In this document: positions 1-8,617 of the stretch, one piece after another
Layout: every line of letters starts with the position of its first letter
How positions within the stretch are numbered: position 1 is the first letter of the stretch
Source: Mycobacterium syngnathidarum
GTDB lineage: Bacteria > Actinomycetota > Actinomycetes > Mycobacteriales > Mycobacteriaceae
Direction: 5' to 3'
Assembly: GCF_001942625.1 (NCBI RefSeq)
Contig: NZ_MLCL01000054.1
Location: forward strand, 1-64,000
Length of the DNA stretch: 64,000 bases
Notes under the pieces: model-generated
Database searches by the model: none
The model's input: the letters and a program-made list of their open reading frames with translations, nothing else
Told to the model about the DNA's origin: nothing
Made by a program: the position numbers and the translations under genes

Positions 1-96
1 TTACACGGCTACCTCAACGACGTCCCACCCGCCGAGTACGAAGCCACGTTCTACGATGCACAACGGACCGACCAACCACTGGTCGCAATCCAATAG
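1..96 (+). CDS. IS3-family transposase, C-terminal tail (partial)
   Basis: These are the last 31 codons of an IS3-type DDE transposase whose body lies left of the window. Frame 1 reads through HGYLNDVPPAEYE and stops with TAG at 94-96. That block is the usual C-terminal tail of actinobacterial IS3 OrfB proteins, after the integrase domain. The element's right terminal repeat and then a gene lacking its 5' end follow directly, so this IS is the likely cause of that truncation. Activity and exact IS type cannot be judged from the tail alone. Confidence 0.8.
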   Translation, partial: LHGYLNDVPPAEYEATFYDAQRTDQPLVAIQ

Positions 97-100
97 CCCG

Positions 101-127
101 AGCCTCCGGCAAAACCAGGGCGATTCA
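101..127. repeat. Right terminal inverted repeat of the IS3-type element
   Basis: Five bases past the transposase stop lies AGCCTCCGGCAAAACCAGGG followed by CGATTCA. Read inward it starts TGAATCGCC, as expected of IS3-family tips that begin with TG. The boundary at 127 is inferred because the reading frame of the neighbouring luxE-like gene becomes sensible from about 128. The left end and target duplication are outside the window. Confidence 0.6.
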
Positions 128-1219
128 CTGTCAGGGGTTGACGTGGAGGGATGCGAATCGATCGACGAATGGCTGGACCGACTGGAGGCGCAGAGCCCGC
201 TGCAACTGGTCACGTCCTCGGGAACCACCGGAACTTTTTCGTTCATCCCCAAGGATGAGCCGATCACTGTGCAGGGCATGCGGATCTGGAAAATGATGGT
301 GTTCCAAACCTTCGGCAAGGAGCCGACAGAAGACGAGCTCAACCCCGTGGTCGACGTGATCTGGCCGAACTTCAGCGAGGGTCGATTCGGGATGACCCGG
401 ATGGTGCCGTGGATCAAGCGCGAGTTCACCGGCGGCGACGAAAGCCGTTTCCACGCCTTGTATTCCGGTGCAATGGACACCGATCTGATGTTCCTGGCCA
501 ACAAGATGCGGCTGGCCGCGTCGCGCGGCGAGCTGGACCGGCTGCAGCTGCCCCCGCATCTTGCTGCGCGCAAGGACGAGTTCATCGCGCTGCAGCAGCG
601 TCAGATGACCGAGGTTCCCGAGTTCCTGGCCCGGCTGACCAACGAGCTTCGCGGCAAACGGGTTTTCATGACCAACACGTACAACCTGATGTACAACCTG
701 GCCGCGGCCGGCCTGAAAGAAGGAGGCCGGGCCGACTTCGCGGCCAACTCGGCCATCCTCACCGGAGGCGGGGCCAAAGGGCAGGTGTTGCCCGAGGGCT
801 ACATGGACGTCATTCGCGAGTTCTATGGCGGAGTCCGGATCCAGGAGGGCTATTCGTTCTCCGAGCACAACGGTGTGCACTTCGCCTGCGAACTCGGCCG
901 CTACCACATTCAGCCGTGGGTGATCCCCTACCTTCTCGACCCCGAGACCAGCGAGCCGTTTCCGCGCGCCGGGCGCCAGACCGGACGCTTCGCGGTTTAC
1001 GACGTGATCAACCAGAGCCACTGGGGCGGTGTTATCACCGGCGACGAGGTCACCATCGACTGGGACACTCCCTGTCCGTGCGGACGTACCACGATTGCGC
1101 TTGAACACGACATCGTGCGGTTCAGCGAGAAGCGCGACGGTGAGGACGACAAGATCTCCTGTGCCGCAACCCACGAGGTGCAGAACGAGGCCATCGACTT
1201 TCTGAAGGAACTCGCATGA
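128..1219 (+). pseudogene. luxE: LuxE-like acyl-protein synthetase, 5' end removed by IS insertion
   Basis: LuxE proteins activate a fatty acid with ATP and pass the acyl group to the LuxC reductase. The visible 363 codons hold the adenylate-forming signature SSGTTG about 30 codons from the break and a C-terminal CPCGRTT block shared by LuxE and phenylacetate-CoA ligase families. The frame can be read back into the IS, where an ATG at 56 could give a chimeric start, but the native N-terminus is missing. The stop overlaps the luxC start (ATGA at 1216-1219), so the two were translationally coupled. The partnership with LuxC makes LuxE more likely than a phenylacetate-type ligase. Whether a shortened protein is still made is unknown. 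Confidence 0.7.
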
Positions 1220-2679
1220 CGTCATTCACCGTGCCGATGTTCGTGCGTGGCGAGCTGATCACCGATGACCTGATTCCGTTCGCCACCCGGCTGGAGCACA
1301 GTTTTACGGCACCGGATCCGGCCAAGCACGCCCACCGGCTGCCGCTGGGGGATCCGCGCAAACTTGCCGACCTCTACACGGTCTCCCTCGACGAGATCCT
1401 CGACGTGCTCACCGAGCTGGGTCAGGCGCTCGCCTTCGAGACCAACAGCTACGTGCAGGAGGCCTTCGAGGCGTGCCTGGTGTCCAACCCCATGCCGGAG
1501 TCGATTCTGCGCACCGGCTATGTGGCGCTGCCGGCACTGTTCGCCCGCGACTCGATGCGCGAGCTCGCCGACACGACGGTCGGTATCGACCATCTCGAAG
1601 GGTGGGTGCCTCAGCGGCTCCTCGACGGGCGCGAGATCCGGGTTCGCGCGTTCGGTGCCCGCACTCTGCATGTGCCCGCAGGTAACGGCGGACTGGTCGC
1701 CGGGATCACCGTCTTACGCAATGCGATCACCCGCAGCGACGCCATCGTGAAGGCACCTTCCAACGACCCGCTGACGGCGCTGGCGATCGCCAGGACGCTC
1801 GCCGACATCGCGCCCGACCACCCGGTGACCAAACATCTGGCGGTCGCCTACTGGAAGGGTGGTGACGAGACTGTCGAGGAACAGCTCTATAAACCCGAGC
1901 ACATCGAAAAGGTCATCGCCTGGGGTGGTTTGGCTTCGGTCAAGCACGTCACCCGCTATATCCAGCCTGGCCTGGAACTGATCGCGCTGGATCCCAAGCG
2001 CAGCGCCACCATCATCGGACCCGAAGCGTTCGCCACCGAGGAGACATTGCGCGACGTCGCCCAGCGTGCGGCCTGCGACGTCGGGGCCGGTAACCAAGAG
2101 GGCTGCGTCAACGCGCGCGTGATCTACGTACTCAGCGGCACCGACGACGAGGGCCTGGAGAAGGCCAACAGGCTGGGCGAACTGATCTATTCCGCCATGA
2201 TGGAGCTGCCGGACTTCATCAGCACCACGCCGAAGGTTGTCAACCGGACGCTGCTGGAGCACATCGAGGGCTCGCGGCTGACCGACGACTGGTACAGGGT
2301 GTTCGGTGGCGAGCACGCCGAGGGGGCGATCGTCGTTTCTCAGCTCGACGAGGCGGTGCCGTACTCCACCATGTTGTCGGGCCGGGTGGCCAATATCGTG
2401 CCGGTGGACTCGATCGAAAAGGTGACTGACGCTGTCAACGCCTACACCCAGACTATCGGGATCTATCCGGAGCCGCTCAAAATGCAACTGCGGGAGACAC
2501 TTCCGCTCTACGGTGCGCAGCGGTTGACGTCGCTGGGCTACGCAGCCAGCGTGAACTTCACCATCCCGCAGGACGCGATGGAGCCGGTGCGCCGGATGTG
2601 CAAATGGATTGTCGAGGAAGTCTGCGAGCCAGAGCAGGTTTTTCCGTTGTGGCGAGCCCCCGATCTGGTCAGCGGCTGA
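1216..2679 (+). CDS. luxC: LuxC-like acyl-CoA/acyl-enzyme reductase
   Basis: LuxC reduces an activated acyl group to an aldehyde with NADPH. The 487-residue protein shows the LuxC-family features: a VPAGN nucleotide-site motif near residues 153-157 and the catalytic cysteine in GNQEGCVNARV (Cys297). Its length matches the family (about 480). It overlaps the upstream luxE-like gene by four bases. No luciferase subunits (luxAB) lie nearby, so the aldehyde is probably a metabolic intermediate rather than a light substrate; the acyl-CoA ligase, dehydrogenase and SDR genes downstream support that reading. With luxE damaged, this enzyme would need an acyl-CoA or another ligase as donor. Confidence 0.8.
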   Translation: MTSFTVPMFVRGELITDDLIPFATRLEHSFTAPDPAKHAHRLPLGDPRKLADLYTVSLDEILDVLTELGQALAFETNSYVQEAFEACLVSNPMPESILRTGYVALPALFARDSMRELADTTVGIDHLEGWVPQRLLDGREIRVRAFGARTLHVPAGNGGLVAGITVLRNAITRSDAIVKAPSNDPLTALAIARTLADIAPDHPVTKHLAVAYWKGGDETVEEQLYKPEHIEKVIAWGGLASVKHVTRYIQPGLELIALDPKRSATIIGPEAFATEETLRDVAQRAACDVGAGNQEGCVNARVIYVLSGTDDEGLEKANRLGELIYSAMMELPDFISTTPKVVNRTLLEHIEGSRLTDDWYRVFGGEHAEGAIVVSQLDEAVPYSTMLSGRVANIVPVDSIEKVTDAVNAYTQTIGIYPEPLKMQLRETLPLYGAQRLTSLGYAASVNFTIPQDAMEPVRRMCKWIVEEVCEPEQVFPLWRAPDLVSG

Positions 2680-2694
2680 ATACGTGCACGGAAG

Positions 2695-2700
2695 TACGAT
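2695..2700 (+). promoter_or_regulatory. -10 element, likely leaderless promoter of the TetR gene
   Basis: TACGAT lies six bases before the ATG at 2707, and there is no Shine-Dalgarno between them. This spacing puts the transcript start at the A of the ATG, the common mycobacterial leaderless arrangement. It would give the regulator its own promoter inside the operon. No good -35 is visible. Confidence 0.4.
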
Positions 2701-2706
2701 CACGCG

Positions 2707-3312
2707 ATGGCCAAGCCGCTAATCCCCGTCGAAGTCATCTACGAACGCGCTCTGGCGCTGCTGGACGCCGAAGGTTCCTCGGCGCTGACGACCAGACGTC
2801 TGGCGGCCGACCTGAAGATCTCGACTCGCACGCTCTACCAGCAGGTCGGCTCCCGTGAGCAACTGATCCGTGCCCTGGTGGCCCGGCACTTCTCTCAGCT
2901 GCGACTGGACTTTCACGAACACGACGATTGGGAGAGCACCGCGCTGAACTGGTGCCTGTCGTTGCGCGACGCGCTGTGCGCCCACCCGTACTTGACCGAG
3001 CTGATGACTGTCGACGACCGGTCCGCGATCATGGACTACGTCAACAAACTCGTGGAAGCAGCTCTGCAAGAAGGGATTCCGGATGAACTCGCAGTGGAAT
3101 GTTGCCGATCGTTGGTGAACCTCACCATCAACCACTCGGTTGTCGAGGTGCGCGGAAAAGATCATCCCAAGCTGTCGAGGGAGTCGACCGGCGAGTACGC
3201 CAACATCGAACGCAACTTTCCGCGGTCGATCGGTTGGCTCCTGGCCGGTGTGCGCCAGGAAGCCGGAGTCGCGTCGACGAAGAAGACCCGGCGCAGCAGT
3301 CGCGCAGGGTGA
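2707..3312 (+). CDS. TetR-family transcriptional regulator
   Basis: This 201-residue protein has a TetR helix-turn-helix in its first 55 residues (SALTTRRLAADLKISTRTLY, residues about 21-40), followed by a helical ligand-binding region. It lies 27 bases after luxC and about 20 bases before the acyl-CoA ligase, so it is embedded in the catabolic operon and is the obvious candidate to control it. The ligand may be an acyl-CoA of the pathway; that is inference. The C-terminus is basic (KKTRRSSRAG). Confidence 0.85.
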   Translation: MAKPLIPVEVIYERALALLDAEGSSALTTRRLAADLKISTRTLYQQVGSREQLIRALVARHFSQLRLDFHEHDDWESTALNWCLSLRDALCAHPYLTELMTVDDRSAIMDYVNKLVEAALQEGIPDELAVECCRSLVNLTINHSVVEVRGKDHPKLSRESTGEYANIERNFPRSIGWLLAGVRQEAGVASTKKTRRSSRAG

Positions 3313-3334
3313 GGACCCGAGCCGGAGGAGGCAA

Positions 3335-4948
3335 ATGGCCGACTGGACGGTCAACGCGGTGTTCGACGCGGTCGCCGCGGCAGTTCCGCACCGGACGATG
3401 ACCGTGTGCGGATCCCGCCGCTCGACCTTCGCCGAGTCACGCGCGCTGATCCGCACTCTCGCAGGATTTCTCGTCGGTTGCGGGCTTGGCGTACAGCGGC
3501 CGCGGGCCGGGTTGACGCGCTGGGAATGCGGTCAGGACCGGGTCGCCTTGATCATGCATAACGACGCCTACGTGGAAGCGGTTCTGGCCTGTCTGCGCGC
3601 ACGGGTCGTCCCCGTCAACGTCAATCACCTCTACACCGCAGGCGAAGTTCGCGACCTGCTGGACTACATCGGCCCGACCGGCGTCATCTATCACCGCTCG
3701 CTCGCACCGTTGGTGCATGCGGCACTGCCGGCGGGCTGTGACGTGCGCATCGCAGTCGACGACGGCGGGATCGAGGCACTGCTGCCCGGCACGGTGCGGC
3801 TCGACGACATCACCGTAGATCCGGTAGAACCCGAACCTGCGGGTGCTCCAGAGGATCTGATGATGGTGTGCACCGGTGGGACCACCGGGCGCCCCAAAGG
3901 GGTGATGTGGCGTCAAGCTGATGCCTACATCTCCACAATGACTGGCACCGAACACAACTCGGTGGAATCGGTTACGGAATCAGTTGCTGCTCAGAGCAAT
4001 CCGTTCTTCGCCGTGTCACCGCTGATGCATACCGCCGGATTGTCGACGGCGCTGACGGCGGTGCTGATGGGCCGCACCGCCGTCGTCTATGACAACCGCC
4101 GTCGGTTCGATCCCGCGGTGGTGTGGCGCACCGCCGAACAAGAAAGGGCGGTGGTGATGTCGATCGTCGGCGATGCGTACGCCGGACCGCTGGCGGACGA
4201 GCTCTCACGCAGCCGCTATGACCTAGCGGCGCTCACCCGGATTGGCACCGGGGGCGCTGCCACTCACCCCAAACACAAGAGGCGGCTGCTGCGTCACCTG
4301 CCATACGCGACGATCGCCGACACCTACGGCTCGTCGGAAACCGGCGGCATGGCCGGCGGGTCGTCGTGCGCCGACGGCGAGACGACGCCGATGGTGATGC
4401 ATCCCACCGGTGCTGTGGCGTCGGCCGACCGCACGCGATTCCTCGAGCCCGGTGATCCCGAGATCGGCTGGGTGGCCCGAATCGGCCGGGTCCCACTGGG
4501 ATATTTCGGTGACCGCGCAGCCACCGAGCGCACTTTTCCTGAAATCGGCGGCCGGCGCGCAGCCATCCCCGGTGACCGGGCAAGGCTGTTGTCTGACGGC
4601 ACCATCGAGTTCCTAGGGCGGGACTCGCTGGTGATCAACACCGGTGGCGAGAAGGTATTCGTCGAAGAGGTCGAGAAGGTGCTCACCGGTCACCCGGCGG
4701 TGGTCGACGCCGTCGTCACCCGCCGGCCCCACGAACGGTGGGGCAGCGCAGTTGTCGCGGTGGTGGTGCTGGCGCCGGGGGATTCCCTCACCGTACAGCC
4801 AGCTGCTGCCATCCGGGAGTTCTGCGCGGAACGGCTGGCCGGCTTCAAAGTGCCCAAAGACATCGTGATCGTCGAACAGATCCGGCGGCTCGGCAACGGC
4901 AAGGCCGACTATCGATGGGCGCAGCAGATCGCGGCGAGGGGAAGTTGA
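3335..4948 (+). CDS. Acyl-CoA synthetase (FadD-type, AMP-binding)
   Basis: This ATP-dependent CoA ligase activates a carboxylic acid substrate. The start at 3335 is set by a strong GGAGGAG at 3324-3330; the frame is open further upstream inside the TetR gene but without family similarity. The 537-residue protein carries the AMP-binding signature CTGGTTGRPKGVMW (residues 179-192), a DTYGSSETGG block, the acceptor-side GD..R hinge region and a C-terminal GNGKADYR bearing the catalytic lysine. The stop is one base before the acyl-CoA dehydrogenase start, so the pair is probably co-translated and acts in sequence: activation, then alpha-beta dehydrogenation. The acid is not known. Confidence 0.88.
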   Translation: MADWTVNAVFDAVAAAVPHRTMTVCGSRRSTFAESRALIRTLAGFLVGCGLGVQRPRAGLTRWECGQDRVALIMHNDAYVEAVLACLRARVVPVNVNHLYTAGEVRDLLDYIGPTGVIYHRSLAPLVHAALPAGCDVRIAVDDGGIEALLPGTVRLDDITVDPVEPEPAGAPEDLMMVCTGGTTGRPKGVMWRQADAYISTMTGTEHNSVESVTESVAAQSNPFFAVSPLMHTAGLSTALTAVLMGRTAVVYDNRRRFDPAVVWRTAEQERAVVMSIVGDAYAGPLADELSRSRYDLAALTRIGTGGAATHPKHKRRLLRHLPYATIADTYGSSETGGMAGGSSCADGETTPMVMHPTGAVASADRTRFLEPGDPEIGWVARIGRVPLGYFGDRAATERTFPEIGGRRAAIPGDRARLLSDGTIEFLGRDSLVINTGGEKVFVEEVEKVLTGHPAVVDAVVTRRPHERWGSAVVAVVVLAPGDSLTVQPAAAIREFCAERLAGFKVPKDIVIVEQIRRLGNGKADYRWAQQIAARGS

Positions 4949-4949
4949 C

Positions 4950-6095
4950 ATGGATTTCTGCACAGTCGAATTGGGGCCGAATGAGGAGCGTTTCCTCGAT
5001 CGGGCCCGCGAGTTCCTCGGCCGTCAGGTAACACCGGAGCGGATCGAACATGCCCGGATCGCCGGCGAAGGGTTCCTAGAAGATGTTCACCTGGCGATGG
5101 GAGCCGAGGGCTGGCTGGAACCCGAAGCCAAGAAGGCCGTCGACGGTGGCTTCACCCCGCTGCAGCGCAGGATTTGGGCGCTCGAATGCCGTCGCGCGCG
5201 GGTGCCGCTGCAAACCTGGGGCGCAACGATGATGATCCTGGCTGCTGTGCAGCGATTCGGACAGCCTGAGTTGGTCGATGCGATCCTGCCCAGCGTTTAC
5301 AACGGCACAGTCCGATTCGCGATGGGCTACACCGAGCCAGAAGGCGGATCGGACATCGCGACGTGCAAGACGAGGGCGGTGCTCGCCGGTGATCGGTGGA
5401 TCATCAACGGCCAGAAGATGTTTACCACCGGCGCGCAGCACTGCCAGTACGTTTTCTTGCTGACCAACAGCGCTCCCGGCGGTGCGCGGCACCGAGACCT
5501 CACGATGTTCCTGGTGCCACTGGACACGCCGGGCATTGAGATCCAGGGCTTGCGGACCGTGGACGGCGAACGCACCAACATCACCTTCTACAGCGACGTC
5601 GTCGTCCCCGACCGGTACCGGATCGGAGAGGTCAACGACGGCTGGACCGTCCTGAGTGGTCCGCTGGCCGCCGAGCACGGCGCCCGTAGCCCAGATCGCC
5701 ACGGGCTGGCCGACATCGCGATCATGAGCGCGGCCGGGACCGAAATGGCTGTCATCGCCGACTCGGTCTCGAGTGAGTTGGCCGATTGCACCGGTGGATC
5801 GGCCGGATACCGGCTCGGACGTGCCCACGCCCGAATCGAGGCGGCGTTGAGTACTCCAGGGATCTTCGGCCGCGTCGCGATCGCACAGACCATGCGCGAC
5901 CTCGCCCCTGAGTTGATGGACCTGATGGGGCCGACGGCGGCGTTGGGCGGCGACGCCGAACACCTCTACCGTGTGGCCCCGCTGATCGGGATCTACGGCG
6001 GCACCATCGACGTCTTCCGCAACATGATTGCCACGCACGTTCTGGGCCTGGGGCGACCGAGCTATGCACGTACAGGGAAGAAGGAGTCGACATGA
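4950..6095 (+). CDS. Acyl-CoA dehydrogenase (FadE-type)
   Basis: This FAD enzyme introduces a double bond into an acyl-CoA. The 381-residue protein has the FAD/substrate motif GYTEPEGGSDIA (residues about 128-139) and the C-terminal GGTIDVFRNMIA block. The family's common catalytic YEG is here IYGG, as in many actinobacterial FadE proteins that place the base elsewhere. The gene starts two bases after the ligase stop and ends overlapping the next start (ATGA at 6092-6095). Context suggests breakdown of a specialised acid such as a sterol side chain or aromatic; the substrate is inference. Confidence 0.85.
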   Translation: MDFCTVELGPNEERFLDRAREFLGRQVTPERIEHARIAGEGFLEDVHLAMGAEGWLEPEAKKAVDGGFTPLQRRIWALECRRARVPLQTWGATMMILAAVQRFGQPELVDAILPSVYNGTVRFAMGYTEPEGGSDIATCKTRAVLAGDRWIINGQKMFTTGAQHCQYVFLLTNSAPGGARHRDLTMFLVPLDTPGIEIQGLRTVDGERTNITFYSDVVVPDRYRIGEVNDGWTVLSGPLAAEHGARSPDRHGLADIAIMSAAGTEMAVIADSVSSELADCTGGSAGYRLGRAHARIEAALSTPGIFGRVAIAQTMRDLAPELMDLMGPTAALGGDAEHLYRVAPLIGIYGGTIDVFRNMIATHVLGLGRPSYARTGKKEST

Positions 6096-6922
6096 GCGTC
6101 GAGATACTCGCCGACGGACTCGGATTCACCGAGGGGCCGGCGCTGCTGCCCGACGGCAGGGTGGCGCTCACGTCGATCAGCCACGGCTGTGTCTACGTCG
6201 TGGATCCGGCCGGGGGACCACTCGAGAAGATCGCGACAGGGGGAGGTGCCAACGGCCTGGCGGTCGCACCGGACGGGACGCTGTACGTCGCGCAGAACGG
6301 CGGCATCTTCGGCGGCAGCGGGCCCGCGGAACCCGGGGTGCAGGTGATCCAGAACGGGCGCGCCGAGTACCTGGCCACGGGCATGCAAGCGCCCAACGAC
6401 CTCGTCATGCGGCCCGACGGCCACATCTGGGTCACCGACACGCGTGCCGAGATCGACTTCTTCAACCCCCAGCAGGACAAGCAGGGATGGGTGTGGAACG
6501 TCGAGGTCGGCAGCGGTGCAAAGCAATTGGTACTCGACGACGGCCCGGTATTCATCAACGGTCTCGGCTTCACACCGGATGACCGCCAGTTATTGGTGAC
6601 CACGACGTGCGGGGCGCAACTGTGGAATTATCCGATCACGCAAGACGGCGGCGTCGATGCCGCCGCTGGCGGGGTGCTGCACACCTTCGAAGGCGGGTGG
6701 CCCGACGGCATGGCGGTGTGTCCGGATGGAGCCTCGTGGGTCGCGCTGACGGGTGGCCACCGGCTGGACCTGATCGGCGCCACGGGAACGCGACTGGACA
6801 GTGTCGCCCTCGCCGACGGATCGCTTCCCACCAACGTCTGCCTGGGCCAGCGTCCCGGCGAACTGCTCGTGACGGCGTCCTTCCAGCAGGCCCTACTCCG
6901 AGTGTCCTTGGAACCGCGATGA
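6092..6922 (+). CDS. SMP-30/gluconolactonase-like beta-propeller hydrolase
   Basis: Members hydrolyse lactones with a divalent metal at the centre of a six-bladed propeller. The 276 residues show repeated propeller motifs LPDGR, APDGT, RPDGH and TPDDR, an N-terminal metal-ligand glutamate in FTEGPALLP (Glu14), and an Asn in the APND loop. Length fits the family. It overlaps the acyl-CoA dehydrogenase by four bases and the next gene by another ATGA. A lactone ring-opening step in the same pathway is plausible. Confidence 0.8.
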   Translation: MSVEILADGLGFTEGPALLPDGRVALTSISHGCVYVVDPAGGPLEKIATGGGANGLAVAPDGTLYVAQNGGIFGGSGPAEPGVQVIQNGRAEYLATGMQAPNDLVMRPDGHIWVTDTRAEIDFFNPQQDKQGWVWNVEVGSGAKQLVLDDGPVFINGLGFTPDDRQLLVTTTCGAQLWNYPITQDGGVDAAAGGVLHTFEGGWPDGMAVCPDGASWVALTGGHRLDLIGATGTRLDSVALADGSLPTNVCLGQRPGELLVTASFQQALLRVSLEPR

Positions 6923-7485
6923 TGTCATCTGTCGACTCGTTGCTCGCTGAGGGTGGGGACTCCCGCGCTGAACGCTATGTCATGCAGGTGGTGGCAAACT
7001 GTGCCAGCGATGTCGTGCGTCTGGCAGGCGGCGCGATATTCGACCGGGCCCTCTGCGGCTGGGACGTCGCTGTCTATCTGCCCACCGGCGCCGCCGAGCG
7101 CGCAATCTCGATACTGGGCGCGCGTGTTGTCGACTTGAGCGCGCTCGGCGACGACGACAACCCAGCGCAACCCACAATCGTCATCGAGTGCGTCGGTGCG
7201 ATATCCCACCTGTCGGGTCGGTGGCGGGACCGGGGCTGGTGGATCGCGCAGGATCTGCCGGCGGGTCTGCATCAAGACTGCATCCCGATTCAGTTGAGCA
7301 GCGCGGCAGCGGTTTTCAAAGGGCACGCGCTCGCGGCAGCAGGCTGCCCCGGCAACAGAGCGGGGAGCACGGAGACGTTCCTGTGGAGCACCGCCGGCCC
7401 GTCGATGTCGAGGCGATCGTCTGGATCGCTCATCAACTGCGACAACGAGGAGGCCAGCGATCGATATGAGCGCGTTCGCAGGTAG
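6919..7485 (+). CDS. Hypothetical protein in the catabolic operon
   Basis: I do not recognise this 188-residue protein. Its ATG overlaps the SMP-30 stop (ATGA at 6919-6922), and its last 20 bases overlap the SDR gene, so expression as part of the operon is likely. There is no signal peptide or clear membrane span. A central stretch (VVANCASDVVRLAGGAIFDR, residues about 23-42) looks like a folded alpha/beta start, and WDVAVYLP precedes a possible strand-turn-helix. Its C-terminus is rich in Ser and Arg. A second ATG directly follows the first. Confidence 0.6.
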   Translation: MMSSVDSLLAEGGDSRAERYVMQVVANCASDVVRLAGGAIFDRALCGWDVAVYLPTGAAERAISILGARVVDLSALGDDDNPAQPTIVIECVGAISHLSGRWRDRGWWIAQDLPAGLHQDCIPIQLSSAAAVFKGHALAAAGCPGNRAGSTETFLWSTAGPSMSRRSSGSLINCDNEEASDRYERVRR

Positions 7486-8332
7486 AACAATCGCCATCAC
7501 CGGGGCAGCACGGGGGATCGGCTTGGCGACCGCCCGAGCTCTCGCCGGACGGGGGGCGACGGTAGTGATCGGTGACCGCGACGCCGACGCCTTGAGTGCG
7601 GCTCTGGACGAATTTCCGGCGTCGGATCTCGTCAGCGGTCACCCACTCGACGTCACTGACGCGTCGTCGTTTGCGGCGTTCGTGGACCACGCGCGGTGTG
7701 ACGGAGGAGGCCGCATCGACGTCTTAATAAACAACGCCGGAGTGATGCCGGTCGGTCACTTCCTTCAGCAGAGCGACCACGAGATCCGCACCGCAGTCGA
7801 GGTGAATCTCTGTGCGGTGCTGACCGGGTGCCGCCTGGTTCTGCCTGAGATGGTTGCTCGTCGAAGCGGCCACATCGTGAACATCGCATCGCTGGCCGGC
7901 GCCGTACCCGTCCCGGGCGAGGTTGTCTACGCCGGAACCAAAGCCGCCGTCGTCGCCCTTTCCACTGCCATGGCAGATGAGTTCACCACGCACGGGGTAG
8001 AGGTCAGCGTGGTATCCCCGCCATTCACCGCGACCGATCTGATCGCCGGAATCGCAACCCCGTCAGGAAGCAAGGCTGTGACGCCCGACGCGATCGCCAC
8101 AGCCGTCGTCGCGGTCATCGAACGCCCGAGAACCCATGTTGTGGTGCCACATTCGATGCGCTTCATTGCGCCACTGATGTCGATGATGGGTCCGCGGAGT
8201 CGCCGCAGGCTCAACAAACTCGTCGGATCTGACCGCGCCTTCCTCGACTACGACGGCGCCGCACGACGCGCCTATCAACAGCGCATCGACACCGCGATGG
8301 GTGCCAACGACATCCCACCCGGTTACCCATAA
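7466..8332 (+). CDS. SDR-family oxidoreductase
   Basis: This NAD(P)-dependent short-chain dehydrogenase has 288 residues. It shows the classical cofactor motif TGAARGIG (residues 12-19), NNAG after strand 4, the catalytic Ser in NIASLAG, and the YxxxK pair in YAGTK. GGAGG about 12 bases before the ATG supports the start despite the 20-base overlap with the previous gene. As the last gene of the operon it could reduce or oxidise a carbonyl intermediate, for example the aldehyde from LuxC; that is inference. Confidence 0.88.
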   Translation: MSAFAGRTIAITGAARGIGLATARALAGRGATVVIGDRDADALSAALDEFPASDLVSGHPLDVTDASSFAAFVDHARCDGGGRIDVLINNAGVMPVGHFLQQSDHEIRTAVEVNLCAVLTGCRLVLPEMVARRSGHIVNIASLAGAVPVPGEVVYAGTKAAVVALSTAMADEFTTHGVEVSVVSPPFTATDLIAGIATPSGSKAVTPDAIATAVVAVIERPRTHVVVPHSMRFIAPLMSMMGPRSRRRLNKLVGSDRAFLDYDGAARRAYQQRIDTAMGANDIPPGYP

Positions 8333-8400
8333 TGATTGATGCATTGGTCGGTCCCATGACGTCGAGCACATATCTGGGTCGTCGCTCGGTGTTTCTGAGC

Positions 8401-8426
8401 CGAAACAGCATGCGCTGACTGTTTCG
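8401..8426. repeat. Inverted repeat between the SDR gene and the island
   Basis: CGAAACAG (8401-8408) and CTGTTTCG (8419-8426) form a perfect 8-bp inverted repeat with a 10-base spacer. It follows the SDR operon by about 70 bases and has no U-rich tail, so it could be an operator for the small downstream ORF or a weak terminator. Confidence 0.4.
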
Positions 8427-8463
8427 CTACGGCGACAGACTATGACGGTACGAAGGAAAGACC

Positions 8464-8607
8464 ATGAAGGCGCGACCGGGTAGCGCAGTGGCGGCGGTAG
8501 ATATGCGCGCGGTGTTCGATGCTGCCTATGTGGGGACCCAGTCGTTCTCCACCAACTGCCAGTCGGTGCAGCCTGCCGCGCCGACTGACAAACTCGGCTG
8601 CACCTGA
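8464..8607 (+). CDS. Short ORF, possibly a gene start cut by the Tn7-like insertion
   Basis: A 47-codon frame begins MKARPGSAVAAVDMRAVFDA after a fair Shine-Dalgarno (GAAGGA, six bases before the ATG). A possible -10 lies in ACTATGAC. The first 20 or so codons look like a real protein start. The remainder (YVGTQSFSTNCQSVQ) does not, and it lies over sequence that may be the end of the transposon. I cannot assign it; it may be the stub of the insertion target or spurious. Confidence 0.35.
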   Translation: MKARPGSAVAAVDMRAVFDAAYVGTQSFSTNCQSVQPAAPTDKLGCT

Positions 8608-8617
8608 TCGAAGGCCC

